DNA from: an uncultured Eubacteriaceae bacterium
Lineage (GTDB): Bacteria > Bacillota > Clostridia > Lachnospirales > Lachnospiraceae
DNA: 10,092 bases
Assembly: GCA_945938055.1 (NCBI GenBank)
Contig: CAMEUH010000080.1
Span: 1-10,092 of the forward strand
Direction: 5' to 3'
The notes under the pieces are model-generated. The model saw only the letters and a program-made list of their open reading frames with translations, had not been told where the DNA came from and ran no database searches. Both the position numbers and the translations under genes were made by a program. Positions within the stretch are counted from its first letter, which is position 1. Each line of letters begins with the position of its first letter. Shown one piece after another: positions 1-7,800 of this stretch.

Positions 1-1
1 G

Positions 2-784
2 CTTGGGGCAAAGGGACATTCGGATGTAAACATTATTGCAACCATTAATCCTGAGACAGGAAAGATTTTCCTGGTAACCATTCCAAGAGACTCCTGGGTA
101 AAGGTGTATTATGGTGATGGAACAGACAGTGGTTCCCAGAAAGATAAACTGACCCATACGGGAAATAATGGTATTGCATGTACACTTAGTACCGTAGAAA
201 ACTTATATGATTTGGATATTGATTATTATGTACGTTTGAATTTTACCGGTTTTGAAAAGTTGGTGGATGCACTGGGCGGAATTGATGTAGAATCAGATTA
301 TGCATTTACTTCTTATGCTCAGACACATACTTATAAAAAAGGAATTAACCACCTGGATGGATATGGTGCATTGATTTTTGCAAGAGAGCGTCATGCATTC
401 TCGGATGGAGATTTCCAGAGAGCCAAGAATCAGACCAAGGTTATTCAGGCAATTCTTGATAAGGCATTATCGGTAACCATGTTGACAAATTATACCGGAA
501 TCATGGATTCCTTATCAGATGTGGTTTCTACCAATGTTCCGTCAGAACAGATGACAAAGCTTGTTAAGATGCAGCTTTCCACCATGAAGAAGTGGAGCAT
601 TCAGTCCTATACGGTAACTGGTGTAACCGGAAGTGAGTGGTGTATATCTTATAGTGGTAATCCGCTTTCGATTGTTTACGTGGATGAAGCACAGATTGAT
701 CTTGTAAAGGCAAAAATTGCAGCAGTAGAGGCAGGAGAAGATCCGGATTTGATTACAAGTGTTCCATCTGGTAATGTACAATAA
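2..784 (+). CDS. LytR-CpsA-Psr (LCP) family glycopolymer ligase, C-terminal part
   Basis: The left edge cuts this gene. Frame 2 is open from base 2 to a TAA at 782-784, giving 260 residues; the N-terminal cytoplasmic tail and signal anchor lie outside. The visible part is a nearly complete LCP catalytic domain. It opens with a SDVNIIATINPETGK block and an IPRDSWV block, continues with LTHTGNNG, VDALGGIDV and LDGYGALIFARERH, and then has a SDGDFQRAKNQ block. The conserved Arg and Asp residues of these blocks bind the pyrophosphate and Mg2+ in known members. From the family, it should act on the outer face of the membrane and move an undecaprenyl-pyrophosphate-linked glycopolymer (teichoic acid, capsule or other wall polysaccharide) to peptidoglycan. 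The polymer cannot be told from sequence. A strong terminator follows directly, so it is the last gene of its transcript. The family call is secure; the specific role is not. Confidence 0.93.
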   Translation, partial: LGAKGHSDVNIIATINPETGKIFLVTIPRDSWVKVYYGDGTDSGSQKDKLTHTGNNGIACTLSTVENLYDLDIDYYVRLNFTGFEKLVDALGGIDVESDYAFTSYAQTHTYKKGINHLDGYGALIFARERHAFSDGDFQRAKNQTKVIQAILDKALSVTMLTNYTGIMDSLSDVVSTNVPSEQMTKLVKMQLSTMKKWSIQSYTVTGVTGSEWCISYSGNPLSIVYVDEAQIDLVKAKIAAVEAGEDPDLITSVPSGNVQ

Positions 785-802
785 TTTATGACAAAAATAC
801 AA

Positions 803-847
803 GAGAGCATCTATGGAGTCTTAAGAGATCCGGATGCTCTCTTTTTT
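803..847 (+). terminator. Rho-independent terminator of the LCP gene, possibly bidirectional
   Basis: GAGAGCATC (803-811) pairs perfectly with GATGCTCTC (833-841), and six T follow (842-847). Flanking A801-A802 can also pair with the first two T of the tract. Inside the loop, GGAGTCTT and AAGAGATCC can form an imperfect second stem. The hairpin starts 18 bases after the LCP stop and ends 10 bases before the stop of the converging minus-strand gene. Read on the minus strand, the same hairpin is followed by CTTGTATTTTTG, a weaker T-rich tail, so it may serve both genes. Confidence 0.92.
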
Positions 848-857
848 ATGGCATGGG

Positions 858-1298
858 TTATTCTGCCTGAATGGATTTTGAAATGGCATGGTCGATTGCA
901 TCCAGAAGGACAATGCTGGTGTATTTATTCTCGGCAGGATATGTAATGTTTTGTGTAGAATTGTTCTGAATGACCTGTTCGGTTATTTCATTGAAACATG
1001 TGTCAAATACAGGAAACATGGTTTCTATGGAATCGGAAATATTAGCAGCATCAATATGATGAATCAGATTGTCGTCCATGGTTACACGGATTTCTACCGG
1101 ATTGCCGTTTAATACCACTGTAGAAGAGTATACACCGGCAGTATACTGAAACATGTTGTCATCCGATGTATTTTCGTGACTTTTTCCGCGGAAACAGAAC
1201 ATTAAAATGAGGATTATTGCAATGACGGAAACTGCAATCATTGCTCCATACATGAGATTTTTTTGTTTGAGAACGATTATTCTGGTTTGGCTGCTCAT
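858..1298 (-). CDS. Small membrane-anchored protein with a degenerate FMN-binding-like outer domain
   Basis: The protein has 146 residues. A short basic N-terminus (residues 1-15) precedes one hydrophobic helix (about 17-36) and then a polar exported domain (about 45-146), the layout of a signal-anchored protein facing outwards. The domain starts with YTAGVYSSTVVLNGNPVEI (52-70) and ends with NKYTSIVLLDAIDHAISKS (124-142). The order 'aGvY.S.v.lng..v.i.V...d..I..i' followed by a C-terminal 'YTS..LLdAi..Ai' is that of FMN_bind domains, where the end reads D..SGAT-Y-T-S. Here the SGAT position reads AENK (122-125), so the threonine that carries covalent FMN is absent. I infer a structural relative that does not bind flavin covalently; the function is unknown. 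The start is supported by AAAGGTGA just upstream. It converges on the LCP gene and diverges from addB. The gene is clear; the fold assignment is tentative. Confidence 0.8.
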   Translation of the reverse strand: MSSQTRIIVLKQKNLMYGAMIAVSVIAIILILMFCFRGKSHENTSDDNMFQYTAGVYSSTVVLNGNPVEIRVTMDDNLIHHIDAANISDSIETMFPVFDTCFNEITEQVIQNNSTQNITYPAENKYTSIVLLDAIDHAISKSIQAE

Positions 1299-1302
1299 TG
1301 AA

Positions 1303-1310
1303 TCACCTTT
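1303..1310 (-). promoter_or_regulatory. Ribosome binding site of the small membrane protein
   Basis: On the minus strand the bases read AAAGGTGA, then TTCA and the ATG at 1298. The AGGTGA core is a good match to the anti-Shine-Dalgarno sequence and fixes this ATG as the start. Confidence 0.7.
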
Positions 1311-1327
1311 ACTTTTTTAATAAGATA

Positions 1328-1356
1328 TTAAATATTTATTCGAAATGTGATAGAAT
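1328..1356 (+). promoter_or_regulatory. Candidate sigma-A promoter for the addB leader RNA
   Basis: The -10 hexamer TAGAAT (1351-1356) matches five of six consensus bases and is preceded by TGA, an extended -10 (TGnTAGAAT). The best -35 at 17-base spacing is TTAAAT (1328-1333), which matches only three of six bases. A second -10-like hexamer, TATGAT, lies at 1357-1362. Transcription would start near 1363, putting the whole structured region below in the 5' leader of addB or in a separate RNA. The A+T-rich surroundings (1310-1370) fit a promoter. It is predicted from hexamers only. Confidence 0.42.
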
Positions 1357-1375
1357 TATGATTAGATGTTGTAAA
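1347..1375 (-). promoter_or_regulatory. Candidate promoter of the small membrane protein gene
   Basis: On the minus strand TTTACA (1375-1370, five of six -35 bases) is followed after 17 bases by TATCAC (1352-1347, four of six -10 bases). It would start transcripts near 1340, about 40 bases before the ATG. It overlaps the plus-strand -10, so the two would exclude each other if both are real. The evidence is weak. Confidence 0.25.
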
Positions 1376-1580
1376 CGAAAGCACCTGAGCACCATCCCGG
1401 TGCAAATGGCTGGGACCTTCCTGCCTGTGGGTGCTGAACTTCGACTATAAGAATTTCTAAATGTTCTATATTGGTGTGATTGGCATTTGACGTAACCGGC
1501 TCCCAATCCGACCTCCTGTCGGGTGGAAGCCTTTCCCTGACATCGTGTCAGGGAATTACTGTGTATGAAATAGAACATTA
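1363..1580 (+). ncRNA. Highly structured RNA region upstream of addB; leader or stand-alone small RNA
   Basis: This fills most of the 313-base gap before addB and has no convincing ORF on either strand. There are two domains. Domain 1: AGCACC (1380-1385) pairs with GGTGCT (1430-1435), enclosing the hairpin GCACC/GGTGC (1389-1393 with 1399-1403); GTTG (1368-1371) and CGAC (1442-1445) can add an outer stem. Domain 2: a perfect ten-base stem AATGTTCTAT (1460-1469) with ATAGAACATT (1570-1579) encloses two long hairpins. One pairs 1498-1512 with 1518-1531 (13 pairs, one mismatch, one bulge, CTCCT loop). The other pairs TTCCCTGACA (1533-1542) with TGTCAGGGAA (1546-1555), perfect, with loop TCG. No hairpin is followed by a U tract, so no terminator is evident before addB. 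I do not recognise a riboswitch, T-box, 6S, SRP, tmRNA or RNase P signature. Strand is inferred from the putative promoter and the position before addB. The structure is well supported; its identity is not. Confidence 0.5.
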
Positions 1581-1599
1581 AGTGATACTTTAAATAGAC

Positions 1600-1605
1600 A
1601 GGAGG
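1600..1605 (+). promoter_or_regulatory. addB ribosome binding site
   Basis: AGGAGG sits six bases before the ATG at 1612. It is a near-ideal Shine-Dalgarno sequence and fixes the start. It lies 20 bases past the closing stem of the structured region, so refolding of that stem could in principle reach it, though no direct pairing to it is obvious. Confidence 0.85.
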
Positions 1606-1611
1606 GCTTTC

Positions 1612-4600
1612 ATGGCATTACAATTGATTCTTGGGGCATCCGGTTCGGGGAAATCGTATCGGTTGTATCAGGATGTAATTAACGATTCCATTCAGAATCC
1701 ACAGAAAAAATATATCTTGATTGTTCCGGAACAGTTTACAATGGGAACACAGGAGAAAATTGTGAAGATGCATCCGCGTCATGGGGTCCTGAATGTGGAT
1801 ATTGTAAGCTTTCCGCGCCTTGCGTACAAGGTGTTTGAAGAACTTGGCGTGGAGGAACGGGAGATTCTGGATGATACAGGAAAAAGCCTGATAATCCGGA
1901 AAATCCTTGAAGACAGGAAAGAAGAACTGGCGGCATTTCGCAGAAATATTGATAAGCCTGGTTTTGTGGAAGAGATGAAGTCTGCGGTTTCAGAAATGCT
2001 TCAGTACGGAGTATCATTGGAGGATTTGAGGAAGGTAAGTGGGGAAATTCCGCTAAATGAACTTCTTTACCAGAAATTGAAGGATATTTTAATTGTATAT
2101 GAAGGATTTAAGGAATATATAAACGGAAAATACATTGCCAGTGAAGAAATACTGGATGTTCTCTGCCGGGTTGCAGCACAGTCCCGGATGTTAAGAAACA
2201 GTGTGATTACATTGGATGGATTTACCGGTTTTACGCCGATTCAGTACCGGCTCATCCGGATTCTGATGGAATGCTGTGAAACACTGACCGTAACGGTTAC
2301 CATTGATTCATCGGAGAAAATGAATGTGATGGGTGGCATGTCAGATTTATTTTATCTGAGTAAGAATACCATCCAGAAGCTTTATCGGATTGCCGAGGAA
2401 AGCCGTGTAACAATCTGTCCGCCGATTAAGATGGAGGATTCGGTTTCATTCCGGCTGAAAGAAAGCAGGGGGCTTTCCTTTCTGGAAAAGAATATTTTCC
2501 GTTATGGAAATCATTCCTTTCAGGAAGAGGATGATTCCATCCGGATTTATGAGGGCAGCATGCCTAAGAATGAGATTGCTTTTGCTGCAGGAGAAATCAA
2601 ACGGCTTATCATGGAAAAGGGGTATCATTACAGGGACTTTGCCATTGTTTCGGCGGATATTGAAACTTATGGGGAACTTACGGCAAATATTTTACAGCAG
2701 AACCACATCCCATCCTTTCTGGACTATAAAAGAAACATCATGGGAAATGCTGCCGTGGGATTTATCCGAGGAGCGCTTCTTGTGCTGGAAGAGGATTTCT
2801 CTTATGAAAGCCTGTTTGGATTCTTAAAGACAGGACTTGCCGGAATCAGCCGGGAAGAAACGGATATTCTGGAAAATTATTGCCTTGCACTGGGAATCAA
2901 GGGATTCCGTTCCTATGATACAATCTGGATACGGAAAACACCGGGCATGGAGAAGAGTGATATTTCCATGGAGTACCTGAATACGCTGCGGGAAAGAATC
3001 ATGGTGATTTTTGCGGATTTCAGGGAACGGATGAAGAAAGCAGAAACGGTTCTGGATTATTGTACGGTTCTGTATGACTTTATGGTAAAACAGTCACTGG
3101 AAGAAAAACTCCATGAAAAGGCAAATCAGTTTGGAAAAGAAAATGATTTGGCACGCAAGGGTGAGTATGAACAGGTATATGGAAAAATCATGGGACTGTT
3201 TGACAAATTTGTGGCACTCCTGGGAAATGAAAAGATTTCTTTCTCAGAATTTAATGATATTCTGGATGCCGGACTTTGTGAAATTAAGGTTGGTCTTATC
3301 CCGCAGGCAATGGATGCAGTCATGATTGGAGATATTGAAAGAACAAGACTGGATGAGGTGAAAATCCTTTTCTTTGTGGGAGTCAATGATGGTATAATAC
3401 CAAAACAGACCGGTTCAGGTGGAATCCTTTCGGAAACCGATAAAGAATTTCTGCGGGAAAAAGAAATTGAATTATCCATGACCGAAAGAGAAAAAGTGTT
3501 TATTCAAAAGTTTTATTTATATCTTAGCATGACAAAACCAAGCCACCGGCTGTATTTATCATATGCGAGAATCTGTTCGGACGGAAGTGCCGGGAAAATG
3601 TCCTATCTCCTGATAACCATCCGGAAGCTGTTTCCAAACCTTAAAATCATGAATGAGGAAACACAACAGAAGGTACTCAGACTGGTAAAAATTCCGGAAT
3701 GCAGCTACAGGTGGAGTTTTGCCGGTGAAAAAATCGAAAAAGAAGTGGCCGAAAAACTTTATGGGACGAATTACCTCACCAGCATATCAGCTATTGAACA
3801 GTTCAAGGCATGTGCATTTGCGCATTTTGTAACTTATGGACTGCGGTTAAAGGAGCGGGAGCTGTACGATATTAAAGCGTCGGATATTGGAACGTTATAT
3901 CATAATACGCTGGAACGTTTTTCAGAGAAACTGGTTTCCGAACAGAAAAGCTTTACGGAGATTACCGCAGAGGACAGGAAAAGACTGATTACGGAAAGTG
4001 TCATGGAAATTACCACAGATTATGGGAATACGATTCTTTATAGTACCAGAAGAAATGAGTATCTGATTAGCAGGGTTATCGCCATGACGGACCGGACGGT
4101 CTGGGCTGTGTCGAACCAGCTGAAAAAGGGCAGGTTTGTTCCGGAGGAATATGAGAAAAAATTTGTTTTCCATGATACCGTAACCGGAAGAATTGACCGT
4201 GTTGATACTTATCGGGATGAGGATAGTGTCTATGTCAAGGTTGTGGATTATAAGACCGGAGAGAGTGATTTTGATTTACTGGATACCTATTATGGGTTAA
4301 AAATTCAGCTTGTCACATATATGAATGCGGCTCTTTCCATGGAACAGAAAAAGAACCCAAAGAAGCAGATTGTTCCGGCAGGAATGTTTTATTATAATAT
4401 TAAAAATCCTTTTGTGGATGAAACTGTAAATCCGGAAGATGCCATTTTGGAAAAGCTACGGGTAAAAGGCATTGTAAATGCAGATGAAAGGGTTCTGGAT
4501 GCACTGGAGGATAAAAGGGATGGAAAATCACTTGTCATTCCGGTAAGCTTCAGCAAAGATGGCAGAGTAAAAGAATCTTCCAACGTGATGACACAGGAAA

Positions 4601-4842
4601 CGTTGAACCGGATATTTGAACATGTGGATTCCATGATTATAGATTCCGTCGGACAGATTCTTTCCGGCAATACGGAAGTATCTCCATACATGAAAGATAA
4701 GAAAACAGGCTGTGATTATTGTACGTACCGTAGTATCTGCGGATTTGATGAAAAGATTCCGGACTGTAAATATCACGGACTGAAAAACATCAGTGAGGAT
4801 GAAATACTGCAACGACTTGTGTCAAAGGAACAGGAGGGATAA
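1612..4842 (+). CDS. addB: AddB, nuclease subunit of the AddAB helicase-nuclease
   Basis: AddB has 1076 residues, close to the usual 1100-1170. With AddA it resects double-strand break ends for RecA loading and recombination; AddB supplies the nuclease that cuts the other strand and, in studied members, the Chi-recognition surface. Walker A is GASGSGKS (residues 8-15). Where a helicase would have its DExx box, the protein reads LDGFTGFTP (201-209), as expected for the helicase-like but motor-inactive AddB. A later family block is FFVGVNDGIIP (587-597). The C-terminal RecB-type nuclease has GRID (859-862) and VVDYKTG (877-883), so D862, D879 and K881 are the likely metal-site residues. Four cysteines, C734, C1034, C1037 and C1043 (C-x2-C-x5-C at the end), match the 4Fe-4S staple of AddB and separate it from RexB. 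The start has AGGAGG at ideal spacing. The gene is intact and co-transcribed with addA. Confidence 0.97.
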   Translation: MALQLILGASGSGKSYRLYQDVINDSIQNPQKKYILIVPEQFTMGTQEKIVKMHPRHGVLNVDIVSFPRLAYKVFEELGVEEREILDDTGKSLIIRKILEDRKEELAAFRRNIDKPGFVEEMKSAVSEMLQYGVSLEDLRKVSGEIPLNELLYQKLKDILIVYEGFKEYINGKYIASEEILDVLCRVAAQSRMLRNSVITLDGFTGFTPIQYRLIRILMECCETLTVTVTIDSSEKMNVMGGMSDLFYLSKNTIQKLYRIAEESRVTICPPIKMEDSVSFRLKESRGLSFLEKNIFRYGNHSFQEEDDSIRIYEGSMPKNEIAFAAGEIKRLIMEKGYHYRDFAIVSADIETYGELTANILQQNHIPSFLDYKRNIMGNAAVGFIRGALLVLEEDFSYESLFGFLKTGLAGISREETDILENYCLALGIKGFRSYDTIWIRKTPGMEKSDISMEYLNTLRERIMVIFADFRERMKKAETVLDYCTVLYDFMVKQSLEEKLHEKANQFGKENDLARKGEYEQVYGKIMGLFDKFVALLGNEKISFSEFNDILDAGLCEIKVGLIPQAMDAVMIGDIERTRLDEVKILFFVGVNDGIIPKQTGSGGILSETDKEFLREKEIELSMTEREKVFIQKFYLYLSMTKPSHRLYLSYARICSDGSAGKMSYLLITIRKLFPNLKIMNEETQQKVLRLVKIPECSYRWSFAGEKIEKEVAEKLYGTNYLTSISAIEQFKACAFAHFVTYGLRLKERELYDIKASDIGTLYHNTLERFSEKLVSEQKSFTEITAEDRKRLITESVMEITTDYGNTILYSTRRNEYLISRVIAMTDRTVWAVSNQLKKGRFVPEEYEKKFVFHDTVTGRIDRVDTYRDEDSVYVKVVDYKTGESDFDLLDTYYGLKIQLVTYMNAALSMEQKKNPKKQIVPAGMFYYNIKNPFVDETVNPEDAILEKLRVKGIVNADERVLDALEDKRDGKSLVIPVSFSKDGRVKESSNVMTQETLNRIFEHVDSMIIDSVGQILSGNTEVSPYMKDKKTGCDYCTYRSICGFDEKIPDCKYHGLKNISEDEILQRLVSKEQEG
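4832..4837 (+). promoter_or_regulatory. addA ribosome binding site inside the end of addB
   Basis: AGGAGG lies within the last codons of addB, just ahead of its TAA (4840-4842), and six bases before the addA ATG at 4844. Only one base separates stop and start. This decides the addA start and points to translational coupling, which would help make the two subunits in equal amounts. Confidence 0.88.
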
Positions 4843-4843
4843 C

Positions 4844-7800
4844 ATGGCACCGGTATGGACCAGTGAACAGAAGAAAGTGATTGAGCTTCATGACAGAAAC
4901 ATTCTGGTGTCAGCAGCTGCAGGCTCTGGTAAGACTGCCGTTCTGGTACAACGTATTCTGGAAATGATTGCGGATGAAAAACATCCGGTGGACATTGACC
5001 GTCTGGTGATTGTAACTTTTACCAATGCCGCTGCTTACGAGATGAAACAGAGAATTCTTGCTGCCATTGAGAACAGGATGGAAGAGGAACCGGATAACCT
5101 GCATCTGAGGAGACAGCAGACGCTGATTAATCATGCACAGATTACAACCATTGATAGTTTCTGTCTTAATATTATCCGGAACTATTTCAGTGAAATTGAT
5201 CTGGACCCCGGATTTAAGGTGGCGGATGAAGGGGAGTTAAAGCTTCTCATGGCGGATACGCTGGATGAAGTGATTGAGGAATATTATGACGAGGGAAGAC
5301 CGGAGTTTTATGAATTTGTGGAATGCTATACGCCGGAAAAAACAGATGCCAGGCTTTCGGATTATGTTCTGAATCTTTACCGGGCAGCACAGAGTAATCC
5401 ATGGCCGAAGGAATGGCTCGTGCAGTGCAAAGAACAGTATCTTTTTGATTCGGAGGAGGAATTTAAGGATTCCAGGGTCATGCAGTTTATTACGGAAGAA
5501 ATGAAAATAAGACTGCATTCGGTACAGGAGATTCTGGAAGAACTCATAAGAACGGCATCCCTGCCGGATGGACCATATATGTATCTGGAAGCATTACAGG
5601 ATGACCTGACCTTTGTAAGAAGGCTTACAAGGGCGGAATCGTTTTTTGAATGTGCACAGATGATATCAGAGCATACTTATGTAAGACTGTCGGCAAAAAA
5701 AGACTCCAATGTGGATGAAGAAAAGAAAAGCTATGTGAAAACCACCAGGGATTATGTTAAAAAAGCACTTTCCGGGATGGCAGAGGAAGCAGGAAGCCAG
5801 AATCAGGAGACGGCATTTTTGCTGGCAAAAAAATGTGCCCCGTTCATGCAGGTGTATATTGATTTAACAATGGATTTCATGGAACGGTTTGATGCGAAGA
5901 AAAGAAAAAAGAATCTGATTAACTTTAATGACATGGAACATCTGGCATTGCAGATTCTGGTTCAGAAAACAGAAGAAGAACTACGTTATACCAAGGTCGC
6001 AGATGAATTAAGCCGGAAATATGAGGAAATTTTAATTGATGAGTATCAGGACAGCAATCTGGTACAGGAAATTATTTTAAACAGTATTTCCAGAGAACGG
6101 TTCGGACATCCGAATGTGTTCATGGTCGGCGACGTAAAACAGAGTATTTACCGGTTTCGTCTGGCACGACCGGAGCTTTTTATCGAAAAATATGATTCCT
6201 ATGGGGAACAGGACGGTCTTTACCAGAAAATAGAGTTGCATAATAATTTCCGAAGCAGGGAGAGTGTGCTTTGCAGTACCAATGAAGTGTTTGAGAAAAT
6301 CATGAAAAAAGAATTCGGAAGAATTGCCTATGATGATAATGCCAGACTGTATCCGGCAGCAGTATTTCCAGAGTCATCTCAAACACTTGGAAAGACAGAG
6401 GTACTGATTCTGGAACACGAGGATGAGTCTGACATGACAGATACAGAGGCAGAAGCAATGCTCTGTGCTGCATGGATTCAGAAAATTGTTCAAAAAGAAG
6501 AATATGGGTGCTTTGACAAGGAGAGAGGGGAATACAGAAAGCTTCAGTACCGTGATGTGGTTGTGCTTATGAGAAATGCAAGACAAAATGCAGATGTCTT
6601 CGTGGATACCCTGGAAAGTGTGGGAATACCCGCAGTTTCTGAATCGAAATCAGGATATTTTGATTCCCATGAAGTCTCAATTCTTTTAAGTCTTTTAAAT
6701 ATTATTGATAACCCGAGACAGGATATTCCGTTTGTTGCGGTCTTAAAATCTTATTTTGGCGGTTTTACGTCAAATGAACTGGCACAAATAAAGGCATCCT
6801 GCCGGGATAAGAATTTTTATGATGCATTTCTTCTGGAAGATAGCGATAAAAAGAAGAAATTTTTGGAGTTTCTGGATGGACTGCGAAAGGAGTCAGAATA
6901 TCTTTCCATTCATGAATTAATCTGGAAGATTGTTTATGACACAGGATATTATGATTTTGTCGGCACTATGCCTATGGGCCCTGAGAGACAGGCCAACATT
7001 GATATGCTGATGGAAAAGGCAAAGACTTATGAGAGTACCAGTTTTCACGGATTATTCAATTTCGTCCGGTACATTGAACGTCTGAAAACCTATGATGTTG
7101 ATTATGGAGAAGCGTCCCTTAATAGTGAAAATGATGATGTAGTACGCATTATGACGATTCATAAGAGTAAAGGACTGGAATTTCCGGTTGTTTTTCTGAC
7201 GGGCACCCAGAGGAATTTCAATCAGACAGATGCTAATCAGAAGCTTGTAATTGATTCTGATCTGGGAATTGGAACGGATTATATGGATGCAGCATTGCGA
7301 ATTCGTCATAAGACCATTGTGAAAAAAGGACTGGCAAGAAAAATAAGGCTTGCCGCTCTGAGTGAGGAACAGAGAATTCTTTATGTTGCAATGACAAGAG
7401 CAAAAGAAAAACTTTATGTGACGGGCTGTGTTAAAAATCTGGAAAAGGCGCAGGAACGCTGGATGATGGAAGCACATAGAAAGAATCTGACATATCTTGA
7501 GGTAACCGGACACAAATCCTATCTGGACATGGTGATGCCGGCAGCATTAGCAGAAAACAGTTCTTTTCATGTCCTGATGGTTAAGAAAGATGCATTTACA
7601 TCATTATGCGAGAAGCTGGAAGGGGCGGTTTTTCCTTCTGATGTACAGGACGGCAGAATGGATGATGAGAAAGAACACTTTCATTATCCATACAAAATCA
7701 TTGACATGCCGATGAAGATGACGGTTTCGGAATTAAAGTATCTGGGACAGCAGGAGATGGAGGAAAACAGCAAACCATTAATTGAACAGGAAATCACACC

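Noticed and set aside
888..1112. Plus-strand ORF of 74 codons opposite the small membrane protein gene
   Set aside because: It is an antisense shadow; the minus-strand frame has a start signal, a membrane helix and a family-like pattern.
1389..1420. CGGTGCAAAT resembles part of a cobalamin riboswitch, and the AGACAGGAGG just before addB looks faintly like a B12 box
   Set aside because: The rest of the cobalamin core is missing, the AGGAGG is simply the ribosome binding site, and the downstream gene has no link to B12.
1533..1557. Perfect ten-pair hairpin as an attenuator or terminator ahead of addB
   Set aside because: Only two T follow the stem, then ACTGTG, so there is no U tract for intrinsic termination.
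1336..1578. Minus-strand ORF of 80 codons in the addB upstream region
   Set aside because: No recognisable protein and a composition (Arg, Ser, Cys, His rich) like non-coding sequence. It lies exactly over the hairpins.
1460..1579. Ten-base terminal inverted repeats enclosing 100 bases, as in a MITE
   Set aside because: No clear target-site duplication is visible and no second copy exists in the window; internal hairpins fit an RNA better. A genome-wide copy search would decide it.
1299..1611. LexA (SOS) operator before addB
   Set aside because: I looked for GAAC-N4-GTTC type palindromes of Gram-positive LexA and found none; the GTTC and GAAC in the ten-base stem are 100 bases apart.
4793..4843. 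Upstream in-frame extension of addA by 17 codons
   Set aside because: The extra residues lie inside addB, lack a ribosome binding site and do not belong to the AddA N-terminus; ATG 4844 has AGGAGG at six bases.
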